Below are positions 26,209-34,605 of a stretch of DNA of 59,129 nt, in pieces (the stretch's first letter is position 1; every line of letters starts with the position of its first letter). The position numbers and the translations under genes are program-made. The notes under the pieces are model-generated. The model saw only the letters and a program-made list of their open reading frames with translations, was not told the origin of the DNA and did not search any database. Source of the DNA: JAFAGX01 sp035623255 (lineage in GTDB: Bacteria; Acidobacteriota; Terriglobia; Terriglobales; Acidobacteriaceae); NCBI GenBank assembly GCA_035623255.1, contig DASPTU010000007.1, forward strand, positions 1 through 59,129, read 5' to 3'.

Positions 26209-27129
26209 TTATTCCGAAAGCTGTCCTAAGTGCTTTCGAGCACCGTAATACTGTCCGTGGTAGTTGGCCTGATCGAATTCGGAAGCCTCATTGACGACCA
26301 CGCCGATCAGCTTCGGGTTGTCGAGGGCCTGTAAGCCGCTCTTGAGGGCCTTTAGAGGTGTCATGCCTTCGCGGATCACTAGGAGCGTTCCATCTACCAA
26401 TCGCGACCAGAGGTTGGCATCGATGATTGGCAGCATGGGCGTGGAATCGACGATGACCCAATCGACTCGGCCGGCTACGTCTGCAAACGCCTCCGAGAAT
26501 GGAACGGAACGAAGGATTTCTGAGGGCCGGTCGCAAGGCTTCCCGGCCGGCAGAAACCATAGGGGCTTGTCTGTGAGCCGGACCAGAAAGTGCCCCAGGT
26601 CTTGGCTGCGTCTGGACCACCAGTCGCTGAGCCCTGGCAAATCCTTCAGCCCAAAAGTTGCTCCGAGTGTCGGTCTGTGCAAATCTCCTTCAATCAAAAG
26701 GGTTCTAGCACCGGAATACATGGCTAGTGTCACTGCCAGATTCGCTGCGACAAAAGTCTTACCTTCGCTTATTACACTACTGGTAATCTGAACAGACTGT
26801 AATTTGTGCTGTCTTCGCATGTTGTCCAACCGAACCGCAAGAGCTCGAAATTTCTCCGCGCCGAGACTATTGGGAGTCATCCATGAGACTAAACGAGATG
26901 TCTGCGGTGGCTGCACCATAACCGATCGAGCCCTCTCAATCTCAAAAAGCTTCTTAAGCTGGACCGTTCCCGCAGACCCGACCGGCGACGTTATCGTGTT
27001 GGTCGACGACTTGTCCGCTTCGGGGGGGCCGTGAGAAATCAGGTCGGCCGGGACCAAGTCCGGTGGAGCAGTGTTCAATTGACCTTGCTGAATTGTCGCT
27101 CTGTCCCAACCTTCAAATAGTCGGCTCAT
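26209..27129 (-). CDS. CpsD/CapB-type BY-kinase (autokinase) with atypical P-loop
   Basis: Protein of 306 residues resembling the cytosolic tyrosine autokinase partner of Wzz proteins. The Walker A region reads SSVISEGKTFVAANLA (residues 116-131): GKT is kept, but the earlier Pro-Gly usual before EGK is replaced by Ile-Ser. Walker A' reads LLIEGDLHRP instead of (D)xDxR. Walker B is WVIVDSTPMLP. A C-terminal Tyr cluster (NYHGQYYG) is present, as needed for autophosphorylation. It follows the chain-length gene by 52 bases. It should control polymer length and assembly through phosphorylation, if the unusual P-loop is active. Confidence 0.85.
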   Translation of the reverse strand: MSRLFEGWDRATIQQGQLNTAPPDLVPADLISHGPPEADKSSTNTITSPVGSAGTVQLKKLFEIERARSVMVQPPQTSRLVSWMTPNSLGAEKFRALAVRLDNMRRQHKLQSVQITSSVISEGKTFVAANLAVTLAMYSGARTLLIEGDLHRPTLGATFGLKDLPGLSDWWSRRSQDLGHFLVRLTDKPLWFLPAGKPCDRPSEILRSVPFSEAFADVAGRVDWVIVDSTPMLPIIDANLWSRLVDGTLLVIREGMTPLKALKSGLQALDNPKLIGVVVNEASEFDQANYHGQYYGARKHLGQLSE

Positions 27130-27181
27130 TTGATTTGCATTCTTAACTAGAGATTACTTTTCCTGAAGAGAATAACGTTAC

Positions 27182-28798
27182 TTATGCATTGTAATACGTG
27201 TAGAGGTTGCCTATAAAAATCAACAAAACCACTGCCACCAATGCGCCCCGTTCCACATATTGCGCAATGAGCCGGGAATGATCCTCTCGAGGGGTACTCA
27301 GGCGAGGAATGCCGACCAGCATTCGAGTAGAAAGAATACCTTCCAAATCTTTCTCCTGACGGAAGCGAACATCGGTTAATTCAAGAAAAATGGCAAGACC
27401 GAAACCTAGAAGAGTGCCCGCTGCCAGGCCCATAAGGCTGATCAAGAAACGATTCGGGGAGGAAGGCTTGTCCGGCAACCTTGGCGGATCGATGATGTGG
27501 AACTGTTGGCCCTGCTGCTGCTTTCCGAGGCTTGTCGCGAGCTGGGATTGCGTTTGTTTCTGAAGAAGCGAGTTGTAATTGAATTTAGCCTCGTCGTATC
27601 CGCGAGAGACCACACCCAGCTCTTGCTCTGTTTCCGGCGTTTGATTCAGCCGACTTTGGTATACGACCGTCTGTGCCTCAAGTTCCTTGGTGGCCTCCTC
27701 TTCGTTTTGAATCTCCATTTGATTGGCCTTGAGCTGACTCTGCAGCTGCATGATTGCGGTGGGTGAACCCCGTTGCACTCCTTCGGCGGCAGAAAAGTCG
27801 ACTGCGCTTTTGGGCTTGTCGGCCTGAGGACTAGAAGCGATTTCTGCTTCGGTCTGCTTCTTCAGAGCCTCGGTCTGGGCGATCTTATCTCGTAGCGCGA
27901 CGATGTCTGGATGGGTGTCCGTGTAGCGATTGCGCAAGTTTTCCAATTGCAGTCGGAGGTCTTGTAATGTCTGGTTGAGTACCTGTGTAGATATGATAGT
28001 CGAATCTGCGCCAAAGCTCGCCTGTGCCGATTGATATTGCTGCAGCAGTGATTCAAGATAAATTTTTTGCTGTTTCGAACTGTCCAATGCGTGTTGAGTG
28101 CTCGCCAACTGCGCTTGCAGCCCGGCTAGGATTTGAACGTTGCTCTGCAACTGGCCGGGCAGGTTCCCAGCGTGTTTGGCCTTGAACGTCGTGACTTCAG
28201 CCTCCTGTTGCTCCATCTTGACCCGCGCCGCACCCAGCTCACTTTCAAGAAAGGCGGTCGTGTCTTCGGAGAGCTCCCGTTGAGCTTTGGCATTTTCATT
28301 GATAAACAGCGACGTTAGTTCACTATTGACGTTTTGCGCGAGTTGCGGAATGTCAGCTGAATAAACAATCTTAAATGTGACAAACTCTCCGCGATATCCC
28401 GGCGATCCCACGAGCTCAATTTTGATGTCGTCTCTCATCCGATCGACGGGATCCCTGATCCTGAAGAAACCTTTAAACCGGGGCGGCGTAGAATAAAGTT
28501 TGAAGCGTTCTATGATCGCTTGCAGGCTGGCATGGCTCAAAACCTGCTGGGTTGTGCTCTGCAACCGATTTTGGAGATTTACGTTGACGTTCTCCAAGAC
28601 GTATTGGTCGGATACTTTTTCTTGTTCCGCGGAGATCAACGCGTCGGACTGATAGGTGGTCGGCAAGAACCAACTTACTACCCATACCATCAGCCATGTA
28701 AGAAACAGAGGAAGTAACACCCACCAGCGTCGTCGCAACACCACGGCGAGATACTCTTCCCACCCACGCGGAATCCGCTCTTCTAGTTTTTCAGCCAT
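27182..28798 (-). CDS. Wzz/GumC-type chain-length determinant
   Basis: Protein of about 538 residues. It begins with a Wzz domain: WWVLLPLFLTWLMVWVVSWF as first membrane helix, then SDALISAEQEKVSDQ. A long helical region (about 190-400) shows heptad-like Gln/Leu/Glu content, typical of the periplasmic coiled coil. It ends with the GNVR-like segment IIDPPRLPDKPSSPNRF and a second helix (about 445-465). A last hydrophobic segment is at the extreme C-terminus. I prefer ATG 28798 over ATG 28819 because GAGG lies six bases upstream. It regulates polymer length together with the kinase encoded downstream. Confidence 0.9.
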   Translation of the reverse strand: MAEKLEERIPRGWEEYLAVVLRRRWWVLLPLFLTWLMVWVVSWFLPTTYQSDALISAEQEKVSDQYVLENVNVNLQNRLQSTTQQVLSHASLQAIIERFKLYSTPPRFKGFFRIRDPVDRMRDDIKIELVGSPGYRGEFVTFKIVYSADIPQLAQNVNSELTSLFINENAKAQRELSEDTTAFLESELGAARVKMEQQEAEVTTFKAKHAGNLPGQLQSNVQILAGLQAQLASTQHALDSSKQQKIYLESLLQQYQSAQASFGADSTIISTQVLNQTLQDLRLQLENLRNRYTDTHPDIVALRDKIAQTEALKKQTEAEIASSPQADKPKSAVDFSAAEGVQRGSPTAIMQLQSQLKANQMEIQNEEEATKELEAQTVVYQSRLNQTPETEQELGVVSRGYDEAKFNYNSLLQKQTQSQLATSLGKQQQGQQFHIIDPPRLPDKPSSPNRFLISLMGLAAGTLLGFGLAIFLELTDVRFRQEKDLEGILSTRMLVGIPRLSTPREDHSRLIAQYVERGALVAVVLLIFIGNLYTYYNA

Positions 28799-28940
28799 TG
28801 TTGGCCTCTTTGTGAACATCTTGTCTGCGAATGTGGCGCAAGGTTTTTCAGCTCCGTTGGTTGGACATTTGGCTCACCGGCTTCCGCGCCTCATTTCAGC
28901 CTTTATGGTTTCTGTTTGGTTGTCGTGCGTCGCGCTTGGG

Positions 28941-30359
28941 CTATTGCAAAATTCTTGGGCGCAAACCGAAGGTAAAACCTACGGAAACCGCGTGGCTGAT
29001 GAAATTTCTTTGACAAGACCGCGCGGCGCATCCAGGGGCATTCGTAGCCTGTAACCGCGCTCCATAGCTCGCAAAAAAGCCTGCTCCCCGATTCAGCTGA
29101 TGGTCGAACCTGGCCACGGCGTACCAGGAGGAGAAATTCTGATGGCTTAGGGCAATGGGGAGCGGCACCAAGCTGTCATTGGTTGCATAACCAACAGAGA
29201 CTGAACCTTGCGATCTCGGACTCAGTTTCCGCTGTATGGTCGCCTCGGTCTGGCCAGTCTGAACGCCCACAAGCTCTCCGCCTCCTCCGTTTACGAGGTG
29301 GTTATAGCTAAGAAGCAGCATTGTACGGTCAATTCTGTAATCCAGCGAGCTGTCCACTGCCCAAGAGTATTGGTTCTCGTTACCTGTCAGCATTCCGCGC
29401 AGCAAGACCATGCTCGGGCCGGCAGCAACTTGAAAGCTCAGCTTACCAGTTACGTTTTGCGCATAACCAAGCTGCACCACCTGATCCCCTATACGCAGAG
29501 GAAGATGTGTATAGATGAAGCCAACGGCGCGGTAGATCACTGCTATCGAACTCTGCGGATTCAGTGAGTAATTGTAGCCAGTTTGAAATAGCCCTTGGGT
29601 GCTGTTTATAAAGTTCGCGCCAAAAAAATCTAACGTCCCGTAGGAGCCGGAGGCGGTCCAGGAAGAACGCGGGCTGAGTTTGTACTCTATTTGTGCCACG
29701 GCTGTATTGCTCAATCGCGGGGCAATAATCGTGGGAATTGACTGGTTGGGAGCGAGAATCGGATTCAACGAGATACCCGGGCCACTGAAGAATTGCAGTC
29801 CCCCGACACCTCCAAATCCAAAGGGCGATTCCGAAAGAAAGCTAACTTCGTCACCTAAGAGTAGTGAGGTGCGCTGCCGCGTGGCGGTATATGTGAATTC
29901 CAAGTCTTGGATCGCCGAGTTCAAGTACGATGAAAACATTCCTCCGCCGGTGTAATGCAAAAGCAATTCTGAACGACCTGACACACGATTCAAATCCAAA
30001 GTGCCGAGCGCGTAGTTGAATGCGGTGGGCTGAACAAAACCTGACGCCGAGGAACTCGTGGCCATCTGCGATGTAACGCTGAAACTCGATACAAGAAAGT
30101 TGCGGGCACCCAAGCTTTGACCTAGTGTCTGTTCCTGAACTCCACTTAATGGGCGGTCATCCATCGACGGTTGAACTCCCGTGCCTAAGTCCAGAGCCAC
30201 TGGACTGGTGCGCCCAGCCGGCAACGCACTTAGGTAGGGCGCCACAGGCTGTTCGCGCGGATCAGGCTTTGCTGGATCCGCTTCTTGTGCTTGGACTGCG
30301 CGTACGCACACAATTACGGCAGCGAATACGCAGGCTAGAATGCGGACCGGTTTAGTCAA
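28941..30359 (-). CDS. Predicted outer-membrane beta-barrel, EPS-associated
   Basis: Protein of 472 residues with a signal peptide ending AVQAQ (about residue 25), a short Pro-rich linker, and then alternating polar/hydrophobic strands throughout, ending in GFTFGLRPRI. Strands such as SELLLHYTGGGMFSSYL, TSLLLGDEVSFLS and AVAQIEYKLSPRSSW fit a 14-18 strand barrel. No family is certain. A barrel at this position, six bases after the Wza-type gene, matches the PEP-CTERM-system-associated outer-membrane proteins seen in other EPS loci. It may form the export channel or anchor polymer; that is inference from position. Confidence 0.72.
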   Translation of the reverse strand: MTKPVRILACVFAAVIVCVRAVQAQEADPAKPDPREQPVAPYLSALPAGRTSPVALDLGTGVQPSMDDRPLSGVQEQTLGQSLGARNFLVSSFSVTSQMATSSSASGFVQPTAFNYALGTLDLNRVSGRSELLLHYTGGGMFSSYLNSAIQDLEFTYTATRQRTSLLLGDEVSFLSESPFGFGGVGGLQFFSGPGISLNPILAPNQSIPTIIAPRLSNTAVAQIEYKLSPRSSWTASGSYGTLDFFGANFINSTQGLFQTGYNYSLNPQSSIAVIYRAVGFIYTHLPLRIGDQVVQLGYAQNVTGKLSFQVAAGPSMVLLRGMLTGNENQYSWAVDSSLDYRIDRTMLLLSYNHLVNGGGGELVGVQTGQTEATIQRKLSPRSQGSVSVGYATNDSLVPLPIALSHQNFSSWYAVARFDHQLNRGAGFFASYGARLQATNAPGCAARSCQRNFISHAVSVGFTFGLRPRILQ

Positions 30360-30365
30360 TTTTCC

Positions 30366-31007
30366 CTACGGAACCACGATGGTGTCGCCCGGTTTCAGAC
30401 GAATATTTTGCTCCATCTGGCGCCCACGAATGACTTCCCTGTAGTTGACAGGAAATATCTTGTCGGTGCCGTTTTCGGCCCGCATGACGTAAATCTTCTT
30501 TAAGTTGGCAAATGGTGTGAAGCCACCGGCGATGGAGAGCGCCTGCATTACTGTCATGTCTGGTACGAGCGGGTAGGCGCCTCCCCGGGTTACTTGACCC
30601 AAAATATAAATCCGGAGGCTGCTCATCTGCGCCACAATGACGGTCACCTGGGGATGAATGATGTTTGCGCGCAACTTTTCAGTGATCTCCGAGCCAAGCT
30701 GCGTAGGAGTCAAACCGGCTGCTTGCAAGTCGTTCAACAATGGGAGAGAAATCTTGCCATCTCTGCGAACAGGGACAGTGCGCGAGATCTCCGGTTCCTT
30801 CCACACGTCGATGATGAGCACATCTTCGGGTGCGATAGAGTAATTAGGATCCACGGTCGCTGGCTTCGTTGGCTGTGGGGCATCATTTCCTGCCGTCAGC
30901 ATTCTTGTTTCCTCGCTCCTAGTGCCCTTCCGCGTCTGCCCCTGCGCTTGCACGGAAATGGGCAACGCGGCAAGTATTGCTCCTCCCAAATACAAGCACT
31001 TTCTCAT
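30366..31007 (-). CDS. Wza-type polysaccharide export protein (SLBB)
   Basis: Protein of about 213 residues with a signal peptide (KCLYLGGAILAALPISVQAQ). The poly-export domain starts with YSIAPEDVLIIDVWKEPEIS (about 57-76) and VRRDGKISLPLLNDLQAAGLT, the standard Wza N-terminal motif. It is followed by one SLBB-type segment (LRIYILGQVTRGGAYPL) and IRLKPGDTIVVP at the end. No lipobox is seen, so it may be periplasmic rather than lipid-anchored. ATG 31007 has GAGG five bases upstream and is preferred over GTG 31010. It is the first structural gene after the antiterminator. Confidence 0.93.
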   Translation of the reverse strand: MRKCLYLGGAILAALPISVQAQGQTRKGTRSEETRMLTAGNDAPQPTKPATVDPNYSIAPEDVLIIDVWKEPEISRTVPVRRDGKISLPLLNDLQAAGLTPTQLGSEITEKLRANIIHPQVTVIVAQMSSLRIYILGQVTRGGAYPLVPDMTVMQALSIAGGFTPFANLKKIYVMRAENGTDKIFPVNYREVIRGRQMEQNIRLKPGDTIVVP

Positions 31008-31197
31008 CACATCCTCGCTTGCAAGTCTAATGATCGACTGAGGCGCTTACATTCACACTTGTTTCAATCGAACTCGGATGCCGTTGATTGGATTAGGATC
31101 CCTGCTGGGCAAATTGAGCCTTAGGCTTATAAGCTCGAACCATTCTCGGCGCAGGGAAAAATGCTCTACCAACGCTCGATTCGCGAAAGCCGAAACT

Positions 31198-31812
31198 TTA
31201 GGCTAGCCCGATGGCTTCAGGCTCTCGGGTCCGTCGCCCACCGGCGGCATGTCCTGTGGAAGAAACTCCTAACCTTACTGCGTTTACCGCCTCTACTTGG
31301 AATGCCGAAACTTCTATCGCGGCCGCCGTTTTTAACATTTCCACGGATAGCACCAGACGTGAGACGCTCTTCTTCCGAACCAAAATCCCCTCGATTCCTG
31401 CTAAGGGCCCACATTTGACTCTCACCCGGTTTCCACATTCTAGGAACCGATGCGCCTCCACTCGCGTACCGCACTCAATAACTCGTCGAATGGCCTCGAT
31501 TTCTGCATCTGCAATCTCGGCCGGTCGGCCTGCACTTGACACTATCCAATATACTCCCGGCGTCGCGATGATCTCCAAGCGGCGCTCTATGCCCCCTTTC
31601 AGAAATACGTAGCACGGAAACAAAGGTAAAGAGAGTGCTTTGGTTCGGTCCTTCCAATTGTGAGAGGTTGCGTACAGCGGAAGAAAGGTGCTAAATCCCT
31701 TGTTAGTGAGAATTCTATTTACTATCTTCTCGTGTTGATGGCGAGTATAGGCAGCATACCAGGAGCTGCCAGAATGTTGAGTAGCATCTATAGTTTTCAC
31801 CTCTCTAGACAT
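31198..31812 (-). CDS. UpxY/NusG-like processive transcription antiterminator
   Basis: Protein of 204 residues: an NGN domain (SSWYAAYTRHQHEKIVNRIL and GFSTFLPLYATSHNWKDR, residues about 16-55, then LFPCYVFLKGG), then a KOW-like segment (VRVKCGPLAGIEGILVRKKS). This is the specialised NusG-paralogue class (UpxY, LoaP, RfaH), whose members act only on the long operon they head. Here it is the first gene of the 26-kb minus-strand EPS locus, as in Bacteroides capsule operons. It would let RNA polymerase read the whole locus and ignore internal pauses or Rho. It probably binds RNA or DNA near its own leader (see the hairpin at 31827). Confidence 0.9.
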   Translation of the reverse strand: MSREVKTIDATQHSGSSWYAAYTRHQHEKIVNRILTNKGFSTFLPLYATSHNWKDRTKALSLPLFPCYVFLKGGIERRLEIIATPGVYWIVSSAGRPAEIADAEIEAIRRVIECGTRVEAHRFLECGNRVRVKCGPLAGIEGILVRKKSVSRLVLSVEMLKTAAAIEVSAFQVEAVNAVRLGVSSTGHAAGGRRTREPEAIGLA

Positions 31813-31826
31813 AAAGCTCTGCCCTG

Positions 31827-31855
31827 TGACTTACGGTTCCGAGTTCTGTAAGTCA
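31827..31855 (-). promoter_or_regulatory. Leader hairpin upstream of the antiterminator gene
   Basis: TGACTTAC and GTAAGTCA form a perfect eight-pair inverted repeat with a 13-base loop, lying about 15 bases upstream of the antiterminator ATG. UpxY and LoaP-type proteins need a specific leader element, and LoaP binds a hairpin, so this is the best local candidate. It could equally be a repressor site or partial ribosome-site control. Confidence 0.42.
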
Positions 31856-31989
31856 TCTATTTTGTTTAGAACGGTACAAAAACCTAATCAACGACAGCGA
31901 GGGTCGTCCTCTTGCCATGCACTTGGCTCGTGCTCCACGGCATGAAGCAGCACTCGTCGGATCTTCGCTTGTGCCGACTCTTTCTCGCC

Positions 31990-32205
31990 CAGACCTCTTA
32001 ACCCTTGATCGGCGACCACGCTTACGACGGCCAACCGGCAAACCGGGCGAACTTCCCCGGTGCAGCGACGCTGTTTCCGTCGTTGGAAAATCGCTTTATT
32101 AGTTTCCGTCGTATCGTCATTCGCAGGGAAAAATACCCGGCTACTTCCTCGCAATCGTGCGCCTCGCACGCTCAGTTAGATCACCACCTATTTTTGAGAT
32201 GGCTT
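31990..32205 (+). pseudogene. Decayed C-terminal fragment of an IS5-type transposase
   Basis: Translating across frames gives pieces in the right order of an IS5-family DDE transposase tail: LIGDHAYDGQPAN in one frame, then RRCFRRWKI in a second, then FISFRRIVIRREKYPAT in the first again, and FLAIVRLARSV in another. These match the family's typical GDxAYD, RRWKxER and FRRLVxRYE motifs. The reading frame is broken several times and the N-terminal part is missing. It is a relic, not a gene. Terminal repeats were not identified. It marks the left edge of the plastic zone. Confidence 0.55.
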
Positions 32206-32210
32206 TCCCT

Positions 32211-32240
32211 TGCATTTGCATTTGCATTTGCATTTGCATT
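32211..32240. repeat. Five perfect tandem copies of TGCATT
   Basis: TGCATT is repeated exactly five times (30 bases) with no mismatch. It lies in a stretch with no supported gene. A hexamer repeat would not change reading frame on expansion, and no start or promoter is seen nearby, so a role in phase variation is unlikely. The likely cause is replication slippage. Confidence 0.85.
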
Positions 32241-32684
32241 GTCTCCACCAGAAATCCACGGCCAACTGTCAAATCTACCAGCAGACGCTCCGCAATCAGC
32301 TTGTGAGGGAGACCGGGTTTAACCGAAAAACGATCCGGCGAATCCTTAATGGGAAGCACGGGACGCCCAAGGGCATGGGGCAGGCATTCGGCAAGATGCC
32401 GCGGAGCCGCATCGCCGCTCACCGGCTTTCTCATGCAAGCACTTAGGAATGTTCAATTCGCCGGGCTGGTTATTTTGACAGGTGTTGTGAGTTACGCGGG
32501 TAGTAGGCTCTATGGAGCGCTCGCCAGTTCTATATCGCGTCGCTTGGAGCAGGCATCGCAAAAGTTTGACTGAGGATGCGGGTTGATTGAAAGGGTTTTA
32601 GGCCGCGCAGGATTGTTCGGTTATTGGTCCTATATTCCCAGTCAACTCGAAATCCAAAGAAATCCAGCCAGAAGGAGAACCAGC

Positions 32685-32990
32685 TTGACCTCTGAAGAAC
32701 TCAACGACGTTGCAAATGAATTGAAACGGCTCGCCGGAGTGTTAAACCTATCTGACAACCAGAAAGAGCAGCTCAGGACCTTTCTGACGGACAAAGTTGA
32801 GCAACTACGAGAATACTGACAGAAGAACCCAAATATTTCCAAGGAAGACATCGCACAATACATTGTCAAGAATCGGGCCGCTGGGCGGGAGAAAATCGAA
32901 AGATTTCTGACGCCTGAGCAACTCAAAATATGGGATGCGGAAGTGGCAAAGGCAAAGGACTTGCTTAGCCAGCGGGACGCGACGGCGTAG
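32685..32990 (+). pseudogene. Small helical protein gene interrupted by one in-frame TGA
   Basis: From TTG 32685, preceded by the strong ribosome site AAGGAG, the frame reads 44 residues to a TGA at 32817. It then continues in the same frame for 56 more residues to TAG at 32988. Both parts look like one protein: the first has EELNDVANELKRLAGVLNL, the second KNPNISKEDIAQYIVKN and FLTPEQLKIWDAEVAKAKD, a pattern I associate with Spy-like or LTXXQ-type helical periplasmic proteins (no signal peptide is visible here). A good terminator follows. The simplest reading is a nonsense mutation; recoding (Sec or readthrough) is a remote alternative and no SECIS was sought in detail. Confidence 0.55.
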
Positions 32991-33022
32991 CGAGCCTACG
33001 CGATTGAGCGTTAACAATCACC

Positions 33023-33056
33023 AGGGCGATTGTACGGGACAGTCGCCCTCTTTCTC
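33023..33056 (+). terminator. Intrinsic terminator after the interrupted gene
   Basis: AGGGCGA and TCGCCCT form a seven-pair stem with a 13-base loop, followed by a pyrimidine-rich tract CTTTCTCT. It lies 33 bases after the final stop of the interrupted gene at 32685-32990, on the same strand, and suggests that gene was once an independent transcription unit. Confidence 0.6.
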
Positions 33057-33222
33057 TGAGAGGATGCCACCTTTCTAGACTCGCAGTGTGAACGCCATGA
33101 GTGGGAGTTGTCGGGTAGGCTACGGCCCTCACGACGATGCTCAGAAGATCAAGTTATTTCAGCGGTTCTTATGGTGCTGGCGCAACTCCAGAAAGCTGCC
33201 GAAGCTCGCTCGGGCGACCTAG

Positions 33223-33918
33223 TCACCGTGAGTCCCGCCGGTGTTTCCCCGATCGACTGCCGAAATAGAAAATCATCGTTGCGGTTGTCCTAAGGTTAAT
33301 TTGGCCCCGAAGTCTCAGCGAAGGGTCGAAGTAAGCAGTTCTCAGGCAGTCTGCTCCTGTACCGATGGCCAAGGTATCTGAAAGCCAGTACTTAACTTCG
33401 CCGCCGGCTGCCCAAGCGTAGCTAGTCGCCCATCCCCCGACCAGGATTATGCCTCCATTCGTTTGGGTCGGACCGGTCATTCTCGCACCACCCAGGAGCG
33501 CATGAATGCAGATTTCATAATTGCGATTGGACACGGGACGGAAAACGGGACCGATTAAGTAACTAAGAACATCGCTGTGACGCCCAGTGTCCAGGACATT
33601 GCCGGCCCGCACATAGCCCACGTCCGCACGCACGCCGAATCTAGAAAAACCAATCGTGAAGCTGGCATCCGCCCCCTGTAATCCCACTCGCTTGGACTGA
33701 CTATCTGTAGGCATCATGTAGGAATATCCCAGCCCGATTTCAATCGTCTTGATCTTGGCCGGCGCGACCGGACCCTGGCCGCTCCAGACCATCGCCGGTT
33801 GCACGCCCTTTTCAATGGCGACTGGCGTTTCGCCACTTACGGCGGCGGCTGACGATTGTGCCGATGACTGCACAGCGCACAGCAGGAAACAACCCAACGC
33901 GGTGAATACGGCCCTCAT
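33223..33918 (-). CDS. Small outer-membrane beta-barrel protein
   Basis: Protein of about 231 residues beginning MRAVFTALGCFLLCAVQSSAQ, a clear signal peptide with cleavage after SAQ. A longer frame starts at 33999, but ATG 33918 places the signal peptide at the N-terminus and is preferred. The mature part has alternating-residue strands such as IEIGLGYSYMMPTD, ASFTIGFSRFGVRADVGYVRAGN and TTATMIFYFGSR, consistent with an eight-strand OmpA/OmpW-type barrel for which no family is certain. It lies alone in the plastic zone; function unknown. Confidence 0.65.
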   Translation of the reverse strand: MRAVFTALGCFLLCAVQSSAQSSAAAVSGETPVAIEKGVQPAMVWSGQGPVAPAKIKTIEIGLGYSYMMPTDSQSKRVGLQGADASFTIGFSRFGVRADVGYVRAGNVLDTGRHSDVLSYLIGPVFRPVSNRNYEICIHALLGGARMTGPTQTNGGIILVGGWATSYAWAAGGEVKYWLSDTLAIGTGADCLRTAYFDPSLRLRGQINLRTTATMIFYFGSRSGKHRRDSR

Positions 33919-34154
33919 CGGCGTTTGCACTGCCAGACGCTGTTCTGACCACGGTAACGCAGCATAGTCGCAGGCCCACAACTTTGGGCGAAGACGCATA
34001 GGAACTCGGTTGCGTAAGAATTTCGGAGCTGGGGCAGAGATTTACTGATTAAGGGGTTCGCACTCAACTGGGCCACTGCCCCATCCACGAACCTCAATAC
34101 GGGACAGTGGCCAAGAGTGACGGCAGGCCAATGGTGGCTCGCTAGGAGAAGTCC

Positions 34155-34328
34155 CTAGCTCAATCGATGCCCCAAATGAAAACGGCCCGCAATCTGGTCG
34201 TCGATCAGTCTGATTTCATCTGCCAATCGGGAATTCCTGGGATTCCCAAGGAATTCCTCGAAAAGCAGATTCCGTTTGATTTTCAGCTCGTCTTCTGTTG
34301 TCTGTCTATTGATCTTAGGCTCTTTCAT
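34155..34328 (-). CDS. Small protein of unknown function, 57 residues
   Basis: Charged, helix-prone protein of 57 residues containing ELKIKRNLLFEEFLGNP and SRLADEIRLIDDQIAG. This pattern resembles a short hypothetical protein I associate with Acidobacteria. The start at ATG 34328 is preferred to the longer frame from 34517, because TGAGG precedes it by seven bases and the extra N-terminal residues look non-coding. No membrane segment or metal motif. The role is unknown. It may be the downstream partner of the even smaller ORF at 34471-34566 on the same strand. Confidence 0.5.
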   Translation of the reverse strand: MKEPKINRQTTEDELKIKRNLLFEEFLGNPRNSRLADEIRLIDDQIAGRFHLGHRLS

Positions 34329-34470
34329 TTCGGTCCTCAAATCAGTCAAGTTCCGTCTCGAAACCGCTAGTTGCAATAAGAGCAAACGGGCAGGGGTTTC
34401 TATTTCTAGAGAAAACACCCAATCTGGCCAACTGTAAGAACTACCAGGGGCAAGGGGACAGTGCGACGAA

Positions 34471-34566
34471 TCAGGAGTTGAGGCGCTGAGCAAATGCTTC
34501 GAGCCACAAATTGTCAACTTCGCGCCGCCGAGTTGCGGGATTGTAGGCCCGGGGATCCTCGTACAT
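34471..34566 (-). CDS. Candidate micro-ORF, 31 residues
   Basis: An ORF of 31 codons starting MYEDPRAYNP and ending AFAQRLNS, too short for ordinary ORF lists. Support is an excellent ribosome site (AGGAG with seven-base spacing) and an amino-acid content rich in Arg, Glu and aromatic residues rather than random. The context is another small, charged ORF downstream on the same strand. It could be a regulatory peptide or a real conserved microprotein. Without comparative data it remains a candidate. Confidence 0.4.
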   Translation of the reverse strand: MYEDPRAYNPATRRREVDNLWLEAFAQRLNS

Positions 34567-34605
34567 TTTCCTACTCCTGTGCCTGTACGACGGGAAGCTG
34601 GGAAG

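Noticed and set aside
32141..32434. Minus-strand frame with a Met-Gln repeat (QMQMQMQMQM) produced by the TGCATT array
   Set aside because: The repeat is a nucleotide feature; the frame has no start signal or conserved sequence.
32349..32573. 74-codon frame with one hydrophobic stretch (QFAGLVILTGVVSYAG)
   Set aside because: No ribosome site at any Met, next to transposase debris; could be real but not supported.
34155..34517. 120-codon version of the 57-residue small protein
   Set aside because: The extra 63 residues look non-coding and the internal ATG has the ribosome site.
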